From: Symsagittifera roscoffensis
Taxonomy: Eukaryota > Xenacoelomorpha > Acoela > Convolutidae
Length of the DNA stretch: 64,000 bases
Direction: 5' to 3'
Assembly: GCF_963678635.1 (NCBI RefSeq)
Contig: NC_087065.1
Span: 31,500,252 to 31,564,251, forward strand
The notes below the pieces were generated by a model. That model did not search any database. It worked only from the letters and a program-made list of their open reading frames with translations, and had not been told where the DNA came from. Positions 11,226 to 22,015 of the stretch are shown piece by piece; positions within the stretch are counted from its first letter, which is position 1; each line of letters opens with the position of its first letter. The position numbers were made by a program, and so were the translations under genes.

Positions 11226-11813
11226 ATTGATTTTTAAAAACACCTAAACTGAATTCGATAAGCACAGCAATTGATGTTTTCCTAATTTGTTAAAAACTCA
11301 TCGGGAAATTTACTAAATCACAAAATTCTAGAGATAAAATTGGCTCACAAATTTTTCAAATTCGTCTAAGCAGAATAGTCAAGCAATTAAACGTTGAAAA
11401 AATTTAAATTTATTAATGAAGAAAATCGGTTGGCCAAGATTATACGTTTTTCTATTAAAGCCATTCAAGCACTGGAGTTTTGAAAAACTTCAGGTTTTTT
11501 TTTGGCCGAGTTTGTCTACAAAAAATTATCGTTTTTCAATGGAAGCAAATCAAAATTAAGTTTTCCTCATATTTTTGTTTCGCTTCCTTTGATAGTTTGA
11601 AAGCTGTAACAGCATGCTTTTAAAAATTGAAATTTCAGCGAAACGCTTTGGTCTGAAAAACTATTTGAACTAGACTTGTTCTAGGACAAGATAGCTAAGT
11701 TCGTCATTACATTTTTTTGTTTTGATAAAAAAAATATTCTATTTGAAGCGAAGCATCTTCGCTTCAATTTTTTATTGTTTTGATTCAATTGACCATTGAA
11801 TGCCCTCTGGTCA

Positions 11814-11895
11814 GACAGGCTAGCCGAGTGGTTATTTCGTTTGACTGCTAAACCAAAATGTTCTGCTTGCATGGGTTCGAATCACATCTCTGTCG
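11814..11895 (+). pseudogene. tRNA-Ser(GCU)-like copy, 'ttatttcg' D-arm subtype
   Basis: Broken D-stem (GGTTATTTCG), loop CTGCTAA, box-B-like GGTTCGAATCA. Resembles the copies at 7,628 and, on the - strand, 51,305. Confidence 0.8.
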
Positions 11896-12337
11896 TTTAG
11901 TCTTGAAAAACACCTGAACTGAATTCGGTAAGCACAACAATTGATGTTTACCTAACTTGTTAAAAACTCGCCTGGAAATTTACTAAATCGCAAAATTCTG
12001 GAGATAAAATTGGCTCGCAAACCTTTCAAATTTGTCTAAGCAGACTAGTCAAGCAATTAAACAATGATCAATTTTAAGTTTTTTCATAAAAAAAATCGGT
12101 TGGCCAATGTTACAGGTTTATCTATTAAAACCATTCAAGTAATGGAATTTTGAAAAAATTCAAGTTGCTTTTTGGCCCAGTTTTTCACAAAAATTATCGT
12201 TTTTATTTGGAAGCAGATCAAAATAAAAGTTTCCTTAAGCTTTTGTTTCGCTTCCTTCGATAGTTTGAAAGCTGTAACAGGTTGCTTTGGAAAATTGAAA
12301 GTTCAGCGTAAAGATTTTGTCTGAAAAACTATTTGAA

Positions 12338-12358
12338 CTAGTTTTGTTTTGGGACTAG
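12338..12358 (+). other. upstream hairpin, wobble-paired variant
   Basis: Arms CTAGTTT and GGACTAG around a 7-nt loop. Two positions that are C-G in the consensus are T-G here, so pairing is kept only if the + strand is read as RNA (G-U). The same form occurs in the next unit near 13,039. Confidence 0.8.
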
Positions 12359-12515
12359 AGTGCTAAATTTGTCCAAATTTCAAATACACAGACGTCAAGT
12401 CTATCTTTGATCGAACAATGGTTTGATTTGATAGGTTTTTTTGTTTGGAGCAAAAAAAAATATTCTATTTGAAGCGAAGCATCTTTGCTTCAATTTTTTA
12501 TTGGTTCTCTGATCA

Positions 12516-12597
12516 GACGCGGTGACCGAGTGGATCAGGCGTTTGAATGCTAATCACATACGTTTTGCTTGTGTGGGTTCGAATCCCATCTTTGTCG
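12516..12597 (+). pseudogene. tRNA-Ser(GCU)-like copy, 'gacgcgg' subtype
   Basis: B-box GGTTCGAATCC is intact and the A-box (TGACCGAGTGG) is good. The anticodon loop is ATGCTAA, with GCT in place; the anticodon stem is mismatched. Followed by T5 at 12,603-12,607. The unit is repeated 701 bases on. Confidence 0.8.
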
Positions 12598-12602
12598 AAT
12601 AG

Positions 12603-12607
12603 TTTTT
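12603..12607 (+). terminator. T5 run after tRNA-like copy
   Basis: TTTTT five bases past the discriminator, followed by AAAAA, so it also makes a small palindrome. Runs of four or more T stop RNA polymerase III. Most units keep this run ('tagtttttaaaaacacc'). Confidence 0.6.
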
Positions 12608-13176
12608 AAAAACACCTGAACTGAATTCGGTAAGCAAAACAATTGATGTTTACCTAATTTGTTGATAACTCGCCCGGAAATTTACTAAATCGCAAGATTC
12701 TGGAGATAAAAATGGTCGCAAACATTTCAAATTTGTCTAAGAAGACTAGTCAAGCAATTAAACAATGACCAATTATAGGTTTTTTCATAAAAAAAATCGG
12801 TTGGCCAATGTTACAGGTTTATCTATTAAAACTATTCAAGTAATTTAATTTTGAAAAATTCAAGTTGCTTTTTGGCCCAGTTTTTCACAAAAATTATCGT
12901 TTTTATTTGGAAGCCGGCAAAAATAAAATTTCCTTATGCTTTTGTATCGCTTCCTTTAATAGTTTGAAAGCTGTAACAGGTTGCTTTGGAAAACTTGAAA
13001 GTTCAGCGAAACGACTTTGTCTGAAAAACTATTTGAACTAGTTTTGTTTTGGGACTAGAGTGCTAAATTTGTCCAAATTTCAAATACACAGACGTCAAGT
13101 CTAGCTTTGATCGAACAATGGTTTGATTTGATAGGTTTTTTTTGTTTTGAGCAAAAAAAAAGATTATATTTGAAGC

Positions 13177-13192
13177 GAAGCATCTTTGCTTC
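13177..13192 (+). other. GAAGCA/TGCTTC hairpin upstream of tRNA
   Basis: Perfect 6-bp stem with loop TCTT, 24 bases before the tRNA-like element at 13,217. It recurs in nearly every unit, often within the longer 'gaagcgaagcatctttgcttc'. A T-run/A-run hairpin (TTTTTTG, 7-nt loop, CAAAAAA) lies just before it. Confidence 0.75.
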
Positions 13193-13216
13193 AATTTTTT
13201 ATTGGTTCTCTGATCA

Positions 13217-13298
13217 GACGCGGTGACCGAGTGGATCAGGCGTTTGACTGCTAATCACATACGTTTTGCTTGTGTGGGTTCGAATCCCATCTCTGTCG
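13217..13298 (+). pseudogene. tRNA-Ser(GCU)-like copy, 'gacgcgg' subtype
   Basis: Almost the same as the copy at 12,516 but with the regular loop CTGCTAA. B-box intact. Anticodon stem TTTGA/TCACA does not pair well and the acceptor has one mismatch. Its mirror in the right arm is 41,014-41,095 (-). Confidence 0.82.
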
Positions 13299-13329
13299 AA
13301 TAGTTTTTAAAATCACCTGAACTGAATTC

Positions 13330-13355
13330 GGTAAGCACAACAATTGATGTTTACC
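13330..13355 (+). other. downstream hairpin GGTAAGCA/TGTTTACC
   Basis: Eight pairs (one G-T) around a 10-nt loop, about 30 bases past the tRNA-like element. It is present in most units; many mutated copies keep the outer GGTAA/TTACC pairs. If transcripts read through the T5 run this stem would lie in their 3' end. Confidence 0.7.
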
Positions 13356-13889
13356 TAATTTGTTGATAACTCACCGAAAAATTTGCCAGATCACAAAAAT
13401 TTCGAGAAAGAATCGGCTTGCAAACTAATGGAATTCGTCTAAGCAGATTAGTCAAGCAATTAAACGTTGGAAAAATTCAGTTTGTTCATAAAGAAAATCG
13501 GTTTGCCAATGTTATAAGTTTTTCTATTGAAACCGTTCAAGCAAGGGAATTTTGAAAAACGGAAAGAATTCAAATTTAGGTTTCCCCTATTTTATTTGTT
13601 TCGCTTCGTTTGATAGTTTTAAAGCTCTAACAGGTTGCTTAGAAAAACTTGGAAATTTAGCGAAACGATTTGGTCTATAAAAAGAGCTGCACTAGTTCTG
13701 TTCTAAGACTTGGGAGCTTTAGATTTTGTATACACAGATGTCAAGTCAGATCGAACAAAGGCTTGATTTGATAAGTTTTTTTTTTGTTTTGAGCAAAAAG
13801 ACTATTCTATTTGAAGCCAAGCAACTTGGCTTCAAACTTTCAATGGTTCGAATCATTTTACCAATGATCGACTGATTGACTTCTGGTCT

Positions 13890-13970
13890 TACAGGTTGCC
13901 CGAGTGGGTAAGGCGTTGAAAGGCTATTCAATATGTTCTGCTTGCCTGGGTCCGAATCCCATCCCTGTCG
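13890..13970 (+). pseudogene. tRNA-Ser-like copy, 'cgagtgggtaagg' subtype
   Basis: The 5' acceptor is degraded (TACAGGT). The loop AGGCTAT keeps GCT without T33. The T-loop is TCCGAAT. The matching mirrored copy is 40,348-40,428 (-), sharing 'aggctattcaatatgttctgc'. Confidence 0.75.
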
Positions 13971-14524
13971 CTTAATTTTTAAAAACACCTGAACTGAATT
14001 CGATAAGCACAAAAAGTGATATTTACCTAATTTTGTTGATAACTCACCAAAAAATTTGTCAGATCTTAAATTTGGGTAGAGAATCGGCTCGCAAACCATT
14101 GAAGTTTGTCTAAGTAGAGTAATCAAGCAACCAAACGTTGAAGATTTTTAAGTTTGTTCATGAAGAAAATCGGATGGCCACTATCGTTTTTTAACAGAAA
14201 CAATATAAATTTAGGTTTTCCTTAATTTTTTGTTTCGCGTCGTTTGATAGTTTCAACGCTCTAACAGGTGGCTTAGAAAAACTGGAATTTGTAGCGAAAC
14301 GATTTGGTCTAAAAAAAGATTTGCACTATTCCCTTCTAAGACTAGAAAGCTTATTTCACCATTACATTTCATATACTAGACGTCAAGTATAGTTTCGATC
14401 GGACAATGACTTGATTTGATACGTTTTTTTGTTTTGAGCTAATACTTATTCTATTTGAAGCGAAGCAACTTTGCTTTAATTTTTTTTAGTTTGGTTCAAA
14501 TTATCAATGATTGTCTTCTGGTCA

Positions 14525-14570
14525 TGGAGGTTGGCGGAGAGTTTAAGGCATTGAACTGCTAATCCAGCAT
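14525..14570 (+). pseudogene. tRNA-Ser-like 5' half, broken after the anticodon arm
   Basis: TGGAGGTTGGCGGAGAG...AACTGCTAATCC is followed directly by post-tRNA sequence. Two stray 3' remnants ('ccatccatgtcgatt', 'ccatccctgttgatt') follow up to about 14,635. The same break, mirrored, is at 39,655-39,698 (-), so it is older than the inverted duplication. Confidence 0.8.
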
Positions 14571-15267
14571 TAGTTTTTTAAAAATCTACCATCCATGTCG
14601 ATTGAAGACTAATCGACCATCCCTGTTGATTTGTTTTTAGTTCTTAAAAAAAACGGAACTGAATTCGGTAAGCACAAAAACTGATGTTTACCTAATTTTG
14701 TAAAAAACTCACCAACATTTTGTCAGATCACAAAAACTTGGAGAACGAATCGGCTCGCAAAACATTGAAGTTTGTCAAATCAGACTAGTCAAGCAACCAA
14801 ACGTTGAAAAATTTTAACTTCGTTCATGAAGAAAATCGGATGGCCGAAAAAATATACATGTTTCTATTGAAACCATTCTAGCAAGAGAATTTTGAAAAAC
14901 CTCAGCCTTCATTTTGGCCGAGTTTTTAAACAAAAACTATCGTGACATGAGACATGCATAAATGTTCCTCAAAATTTTATTTTGCTTCGTTTGATTGCTT
15001 GAAAGCTCTAACAGGTTGCTTAGAAAAACTCGAAACTTTCGCAAAACGATTTGGTCTAAAAACGATTTGAACTAGACCTGTTCTAAGACTAGAGTGCTTA
15101 GTTTGTCATTGGACTTTCATTCATAGACATCAAATCAGTTTTTGATCCAATAATGGCTTGATTTGATACGCTTTTTCGTTTCGAGCAAAAAACTATTCTA
15201 GTTGAAGCAAAGCAATTTTGCTTCAATTTTTTTTGGGTTCGTTTCACTTAACCAATGATTGCCCTCA

Positions 15268-15349
15268 GACAGGGTGGCCGAGTGGTTACGCCGTTGGACT
15301 TTAACTCCAATAAAGTCTGAGTGCAAGTCTCTGAATCCCATCTCTGTCG
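15268..15349 (+). pseudogene. tRNA-Ser-like copy with TTA anticodon
   Basis: Acceptor fully paired and anticodon stem perfect (TTGGA/TCCAA). The 7-nt loop is CTTTAAC, so the anticodon is UUA, which would read the stop codon UAA. The D-stem (GGTTACGCCG) and T-arm (AAGTCTCTGAATCCC) are damaged, so function is doubtful. Confidence 0.75.
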
Positions 15350-15984
15350 AATAATTTTTAAAAAACTCAACTGAACTTGGTGAGCACAAAAAGTGATTTT
15401 TACCTAAGTCTGTTTATAACTCACTAAATAGTTTTTGAGATCAAAAAGTTTTGAGAACGATTCGGCATGCAAACAATTGAAGTTTGTCTAAGCAAACCAG
15501 TCAAGCAACCAAAGTTTGAAAAAGAACAAGATTTTTCAAGAATAAAATCGGATGGCCAATGTTTTACGTTTTTCAATTGAAACTATTCAAGCAATGGAAT
15601 TTCGGAAAACTTGAGGTTACTTTTTTGGCCGAGCTTTCTCGCAAAAATTTCGGTTTTCTATGGAAGCAATTCAGGTTGAAGTTTTCTATATTTTTGTTTC
15701 AATTCCTTCCATAGTTTCAAAGCTCGCCTAGAAAAACATGAAGTTTTAGCGAATTGATTTGGTATAGGAAACGTTCTGAATTGAGTACTGTTCTAAAACT
15801 AGAGTGCCTATTTCAGCCTTCCAGGTTAAATTCATAGACATCAGGTGTAATAATGCACAATTTTGGTAAGAGTTGATACGCTACATTGCTTTGAGCAATA
15901 AAAACTATTCTATTTGAAGCAAAGCATCTTTGCTTAAATTTTTTATTTGTGCCAATGCATTTACCAATGTTTGAATTCAGGTCT

Positions 15985-16066
15985 TACAGGTTAGCGGAGA
16001 GGTTAAGGCATCAAAATGCTAATCCAATATTTTCTGCGCGCGTGGGTTTGAATACCATCCCTGTCG
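15985..16066 (+). pseudogene. tRNA-Ser(GCU)-like copy, 'gcggagagg' subtype
   Basis: GCT is present, but the anticodon stem is lost (TCAAA/TCCAA) and the acceptor 5' strand is TACAGGT. Mirrored copy at 38,353-38,434 (-). Confidence 0.75.
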
Positions 16067-16289
16067 GTTAGTTTTTTAAAACACCTTTAAGCGTTTTTTA
16101 AGCTGAATTAGGTAAGCACAAAAACTGTCATTTACCTAACTTTGTTAACAACTCACCAAAAAAATTTACAGTTCACAAAACTTCACAGCACAAATTGGAA
16201 TGCAACCAATTGAAAATTCTCTGAGCAGACTAATCACACAAGCAAACTTTGAAAAAAAGTATTTCATCAAGAAAATCGAATGGCCAATG

Positions 16290-17640
16290 TTTTCCGTTTT
16301 TATATTGAAACAAACCATTCAAACAATGGAACTTTGAAAAAATTAAAGTTACTTTTTTTGGTAGAGTTTTTCCGCAAAAAAATTTCTATCTCCTATGGAA
16401 GCAACTCAAATTGAAGTTTTTTTTCAAATTTTGTTTTGCATTGTTTAATATTTTCAAAGCTTTATTAGGTTGCTTTGAAAAACAGGAAGTTTTAGCGAAC
16501 CGATTTGGTCAAAAAAACAATTTGAACTCGTACTTTACTAAAAGTAGAGTGATTCTTAATTGTTTCAAAATTTCAAACTTTGCTGCAAAATCTTATTGGT
16601 TCTTTTCGATTGTTAATAAGTTTGTTTATAATTCATCGAGACAGTGGTCAGATCACAAAAACTCAGAGAACAAATCGGCTCGCAAAAAATTAGCAGACTA
16701 GGTAAGCAACCAAATTTTCAATTAATCAGCTTATTTCTTGAAGCAGTTTGGATGGCCACTTTTCACGTTTTTTTATCGGAATTGATGAAGCAATGGAATT
16801 TTGAAAAAATTCAGGCTAGTTTTGTTGCCCAAGTTTTCAGCAACAAAATTATCTTCTGGGTGCAATTCGAAAATAGGTTTTTCCTAAATTTTTCTTTCGC
16901 TTCGTTTCATTGTTTGCAAGCTCTAACAGGCTGCTTAGAAAAACTTAAAATTTCAATGAAACGAGTTGGTCTATAAAACGCTTTGAACTTGTCCTGTTCT
17001 GAAACTAGAGTGCTTACCTCGTCTTTTCAGTTCTTAAACAAAGATGTCAATTCTATTTTCGATCGAGCAATGGCTTGCTTTGATAGGTTTTATTATTTTG
17101 AACAAAACTATATTCTATTTGAAGCATAGAAGCATTGAAGCATAAACAAACCCTCCAAGCAAAAAAATTTATCTGGAAACACCTGAACTGAATTAGGTAA
17201 GCACAAAAACTGACATTTACCTAATTTTGTTAAAAACTCTTTCTCTGAGCAGACTAATCACACAAGCAAACTTTGAAAATTTTAGAGTTATTTCATCAAG
17301 AAAACCGAATGGACAATTTTTTCCGTTTTTATGTTGAAACAAACCATTCAAGCAAAAGAACTTTGAAAAAAATAATGTTCCTTTTTGGGCCGAGTTTTTC
17401 TGCAAAAAAACTACCTCCTATGGAAGTAACTCAAGTTGAAGTTTTTTTAATTTTTGTTTTGCATTGTTTCATAGTTTCGAAGCTTTATTGGATTGCTTAG
17501 AAAAACAAGAAATTTTAGCGAACGAGTTGGTAAATGAAACAATTTGAACTAAAACTTTACTAAAAGTAGAGTGCATCACAATTGTTTCGAAATTTCAAAC
17601 TTTGCTGCAAAATTTTTTAGGTTCTTTACGATTTATCACT
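16290..17640 (+). repeat. diverged, tRNA-less units (subfamily with TACTTT/AAAGTA hairpin)
   Basis: Two diverged units in which the tRNA-like element is missing: near 16,590-16,625 and near 17,130-17,170 the spacer jumps from upstream to post-tRNA sequence. The upstream hairpin is replaced by a different but still paired sequence (16,531-16,546). Parts of this stretch are repeated about 1,185 bases later, near 17.3-18.2 kb. No gene seen. Confidence 0.75.
16531..16546 (+). other. upstream hairpin with replaced stem
   Basis: TACTTT, loop ACTA, AAAGTA: a perfect stem at the place of the CTAGTCC/GGACTAG hairpin but with an unrelated sequence. It recurs near 17,558, 22,337 and, inverted, near 37,945. 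Confidence 0.7.
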
Positions 17641-17656
17641 GGCTGACCTGTGGTCA

Positions 17657-17736
17657 GACAGGGTGGCCAAAAGATAATGGCATTGGACTGCTAATTCAAA
17701 ACGGTTTGCGTGTCAGATCAAATACCATCTGAGCCG
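17657..17736 (+). pseudogene. tRNA-Ser-like copy, T-arm destroyed
   Basis: The 5' acceptor is GACAGGG and the anticodon loop keeps CTGCTAA. The D-arm ('ccaaaagataatggc') and T-arm ('gtcagatcaaatacc') are ruined and the 3' acceptor is changed. Confidence 0.7.
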
Positions 17737-18375
17737 ATTCGTTTTTAAAAACATAAGAACTGAATTCGGTAAGCCTAAATTTTGATTGTTTACCTAAGTT
17801 TGTTAAAAACTCATCGAGACACTTGTCAGATCACAAAAACTAAGATAATAAATCGACTCGCCAAAATTAGCAGACTTGGCAAGCAACCAAATTTTCAATC
17901 ATTCAGAATTCTTCTTGAAGCAATTCGGATGGCTAAATATATACATTTTTTTTCTGGAAACCATTGAAGCAAAAGCATTTTGAAAAATTGCAGGTTAGTT
18001 TTGTGGCCCAAGTTTTCAGCAACAAAATTATCTTTTTTCATTGGGAAAATTTCGAAAATAGGTTTTTCATAAATTTTTGTTTCGCTTCGTTTCATTGTTT
18101 GAAAGCTCTAACAGGCTGCTTAGAAAAACTTAAAATTTCAATGAAACGAGTTGGTCTATAAAACGCTTTGAACTTGTCCTGTTCTGAAACTAGAGTGCTT
18201 ACCTCGTCTTTCCAGTTCTTATACAAAGATGTCAATTCTATTTTCGATCCAGCAATGGCTCGATTTGATACGTTTTTTTTTGTTTTGAGCAAAAAAAAAA
18301 TTCATTTGAAGCGAAGCATCTTGGCTTCAATTTTCTAAAGGTTGGATTCAATTTACCAGCAAATGACCTCTGGTA

Positions 18376-18456
18376 TTGAACTGGCCGATTTGTTAAGGCA
18401 TTAAACTGCCAATCCAATACGCTCTGCGTGCGTTGGTGCAAATCCCATCTCTGACA
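18376..18456 (+). pseudogene. tRNA-Ser-like copy, GCC anticodon, acceptor lost
   Basis: The 5' acceptor is replaced ('attgaactggccgatttg') and the 3' end reads CTGACA. The anticodon position reads GCC. Its sister in the 5.8-kb duplication is 23,004-23,084; the mirror copy is 37,212-37,292 (-). Confidence 0.75.
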
Positions 18457-19020
18457 ATTAGTTTTTGAAAACACCTGAACTGAATTCAGAAAGCACAAAA
18501 ACAGTTTTTTACTAACTTGTTTATAACTCAGCACAAAGTTTTCCAGATCACAAAGTTCTAGAGATATAATCTGCTTGCAACTTTTTGAAATTAGTATAAG
18601 CAGACTTGTCAAGCAAATAAACGTTTACAAATTTTTAAGTTTGTTCATGAAGAAAGTCGGTTGGCCAATGTTTTACATTTTTCTATTCAAACCATTCAGG
18701 CAATGGAATTTTGAAAAAAATAAGAATGTTTTTTTTTTGGCTCAGTTTTTCTACAAAAAAATATCCTCTTTGAATGGAAGCATTTCAGAGTTAGGTTTTC
18801 CTTTATTGTTTATTTCGCTTCCTTTGAAAGTTTGAAAGCTGTAACAGGTTGTTTTCAAAAACTTGAAATTTCAGCAAAACAATTTGGGCTAAAAAATCAT
18901 TTGAACTAGTCCTGTTCTAGGACTAGAGTGCTAAATTCGTCATTACCTTTCAAATACATAGGAGTCATGTCTTTTTTTGATCGAACAATGGCTTGATTTG
19001 GTACGTTTTTTTGTTTTTTT

Positions 19021-21030
19021 TTAAGTTTAAGCGATATCGTATATTGCAGTGGTTAATGTTTTTTTTAAAATTTTTCCAGTCTAAATTCAATGTTTATTAC
19101 ATCAAGTTTGAAATTAGCAACCCACTAATAAAATATTATTAGGTTTTTCCCAGGTTTTTGCAATTCTGGAGATATTTCAAAAAAATCTAGAAGATTTAAT
19201 TTTAATAAATTTCTTAAATTTTGAAAATCTCACTCTGTAGTTGGGTGCTGTCAGGGTTTTCTCAGGGGTTGCGAATCTTGCATCCAATTCTCACCTCTCA
19301 AATCCTCGTAGTTTTCGAGATATGACGGCTTCAATAACTTATATTTCAGAAAAATTTCCAAAACGTTAAAAATCTCAACCCTGTTGTTGGATATTGTGAG
19401 GGTACTCTCAGGGGTTGCTAACCTTGTCTCTGATTGTGGCTGCTCAAATTCTTGTAGTTTTCGAGATATGACTTTTTAAAGAAGTTTTTCAAAATTTTTC
19501 AGAAAGTTTAATTATCAAAAATTTCGCAAAACTTGAAATGCGATCTCTGTAGTGAGGCTCTGTCTGCGTACTCTCAGGAGTTGCGCATTCCGCCGCAAAT
19601 ATGACTGCTCAAATCCTTGTTGTTTTCGAGATATTACGTTTTTTATAAATTTAACCAAAATTTTAAAAAAAAATGTTTAAAAATTTCAAAAATTTAAAGA
19701 TCTCAATCCTGTTATTGGAATCTGTGGGGGGTACTCTTAGGGATTGCGAATCTTGCCTCTGAATTTGGCTGCTCAATTTCTTGTAGTTTTCGAGCTTTGA
19801 CTTTTGTAGGATTTTTTCAGATTTTTTCAGATGACCCAATAATAAAAAATTTTGCGAAACTTGAAATACCATCTCGGTAGTGAGGCTCTGTGAAAGTTCG
19901 CTCAGGAGTTTCGAATTTTGCCTCCCAATATGACTGCTCAAATCCTTGTAATTTTCGAGATGTGATGTTTTTTAGGATTTTGTTCGAAGTTTTCGAAAAA
20001 TTTAAATGTTAAAAAATTTCAAAATTTTGAAGATCTCAGTCCTGTTATGGGAATATGTGAGGGTAATCTCAAGGGTTCCAATTCTTGCCTCTGAAAATGC
20101 CTGCTCAAATTCTTGTTATCAAGATATGAATTTTTAATTTTCTTTTCAAAATTTTTCAGATAATTTCGCAAAACTTAAAATACGATCTCTGTAGTGAGGC
20201 TCTGTCTTGGCACTCTCAAGAGTTGCGCAATTCGCCGCAAATATGACTGCTCAAATCCTTGTAGTTTTCGAGATATTACGTTTTTTAAAATTTTATCCAA
20301 AATTTTTTTAAAAAATGTTGAAAAATTCCAAAATTTTAAAGAACTCAATCCTACTATTGAAATCTATGAGAGTTTTCTCACGGGTTTGCGAATCTTGCCT
20401 CTGAATAGTGCTGCTCAAATTCTTGTAGTTTTCGAGATTTGACTTTTAAGGACTTTATCAAACTTTTTCAGAAAAACTAATTAAAAAAATTTTGCGAAAC
20501 TTGAAATCCCATCTCGGTAGTGAGGCTCTGTCAAGGTTCTCTCAGGAATTGCAAGTTTTGCCTCCCAGTCTGATTGCTCAAATTCTTGTAATTTTTGAGA
20601 TATGATGTTTTTTAGGATTTTAAAAAATTTTCAGAAATTTGATGTAAAAAAAAACTTTGCATAACTTGAAATTATCATCTCTGTAGTGAGGCTCTAACAA
20701 AATAAGTCGTTAAAATGAAATTCCCAACTCTGGAATTTCCCATAAAACGAAATTCCCTACAAAGTTTGCTAATATGATTCTCTTTTAGAAAACTTGAGAA
20801 GAAGTTTTTCAAAATTTGATTTTCCCAACGTTGTAATTGGGTACTGTAAGAGTACTCTCAGAAGTTGCAAATCTTGCGTCCAAATGCGACTGCTCAATTG
20901 CTTTCAGTTTTTAAAATAAGGAAACCTGTAACTGTAATTGGTTGCTGCCAGAGTGCATTCAAAGATTAGTGTTTTTTTTTACTATTTTTAAATTCGAAGC
21001 ACCGGAGGTGCGGTACACGCTAGTTACTTT
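19021..21030 (+). repeat. satellite block B, copy 2
   Basis: Starts with the head 'gatatcgtatattgcagtgg' and runs through about a dozen monomers with alternating 'gttggatattgtgagg' and 'tagtgaggctctgtc' types. It ends with the tail hairpin GCACC-GGA-GGTGC near 21,000. Left and right flanks both contain the tRNA-unit motif 'aaatacatag...gtca', so about 70 bp of the unit stands on both sides. No gene seen. Confidence 0.85.
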
Positions 21031-21187
21031 CCAAATACATAGACGTCAAGATCTCACTTTTGATTGAACAACGGCTTGATTTGATACGTTTTTTGTTTTG
21101 AGCAAAAAAATACTCTATTTGAAGCGAAGCAACTTACTTCAATATTTTATTGTTTGATTCAATTTACCAATGATTGACCTAAGGGCA

Positions 21188-21268
21188 GACACGGTAGGCG
21201 AGTGGTTAGGACGTCGGACTACTATTTCAAAACGTTTTTATGCGTGGGTTCGAATCTTATCTGTGTCG
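21188..21268 (+). pseudogene. tRNA-Ser-like copy with ACT anticodon
   Basis: Acceptor GACACGG/CTGTGTC has two mismatched positions. Loop CTACTAT gives anticodon ACT, still a serine anticodon by the code, but the stem CGGA/TTTC does not pair well. B-box GGTTCGAATCT. Confidence 0.7.
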
Positions 21269-21933
21269 ATTAGTTTTTAAAAACACCTGAACTGAATTCG
21301 GTAAGCACAACAATTGATTTTTACCCTATTTTTTAATAACTCAGCGCGATTTTCCAGATCACAAAGTTCTAGAGATAGAACGGCTCGCATTTTTTTGAAA
21401 TTAGTCTAAGCAGACTATTCAAGCAAATAAACGTTAAAAAATATTAATTTTGTACTGGAAGAAAATTGGATGGCCAGTGTTATACGTTTTTTCTATTAAA
21501 ACTTTTCGGGCAATGGAATTTCGAAAAAATTCACATTGATTTTTAAAATTAATTTTTACATTTAAAAATTAATTAAAATAAAAACGATAATAAAAGTTTA
21601 ATTAAAAACCATAATTCTACAAATTATCGTTTTTCAAGCAAAAAAAATCAAAAATGAGTTTTTATTAAAATTTTGTTTTGCTTCCTCTGAAAGCTTGAAA
21701 ACTGTAACAGGTTGCTTTGAAAAATTTGAAATTTCAGCGAAACGAATTGGTCTAAAAATCGATTTGAACTAGTCCTGTTCTAGAACTAGAGTGCTAAATT
21801 CGTCATAACATTTCGAATACAAAGACATCAAGTCTTTTTTTGTTTGGACAAGGGCTTGATTTGATAGGTTTTTTGTTTTGAGCTTCACTTTTTATTGGTT
21901 CGATTCAATTTACCATTTAATGACCTCTGGTCA

Positions 21934-22015
21934 GACAGGGTGGCCGAGTGGTTAAGTCGTTTGACTGATAATCCAATACGTTCTGCATGCGTTGGTGCGA
22001 ATCCTATCTCTGACA
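21934..22015 (+). pseudogene. tRNA-Ser-like copy with GAT anticodon
   Basis: A-box TGGCCGAGTGG intact. The loop CTGATAA places GAT (isoleucine) in a serine scaffold. The acceptor 3' strand is CTCTGAC, one mismatch; T-loop TGCGAAT. Related mirrored copies at 31,722 and 33,294 (-) share 'gttctgcatgcgttgg'. Confidence 0.75.

Larger units (their letters stand above)
4681..19020 (+). repeat. tandem array of ~720-bp tRNA-Ser-containing units, segment 2
   Basis: Nineteen full or partial tRNA-like elements in + orientation. Distances between successive tRNA starts are 617, 721, 731, 720, 733, 749, 724, 717, 593, 670, 702 and 701 bases for the first thirteen. From about 13.4 kb the units are more diverged. 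Between 16.2 and 17.6 kb two units have lost the tRNA. No protein gene is visible. Confidence 0.92.
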
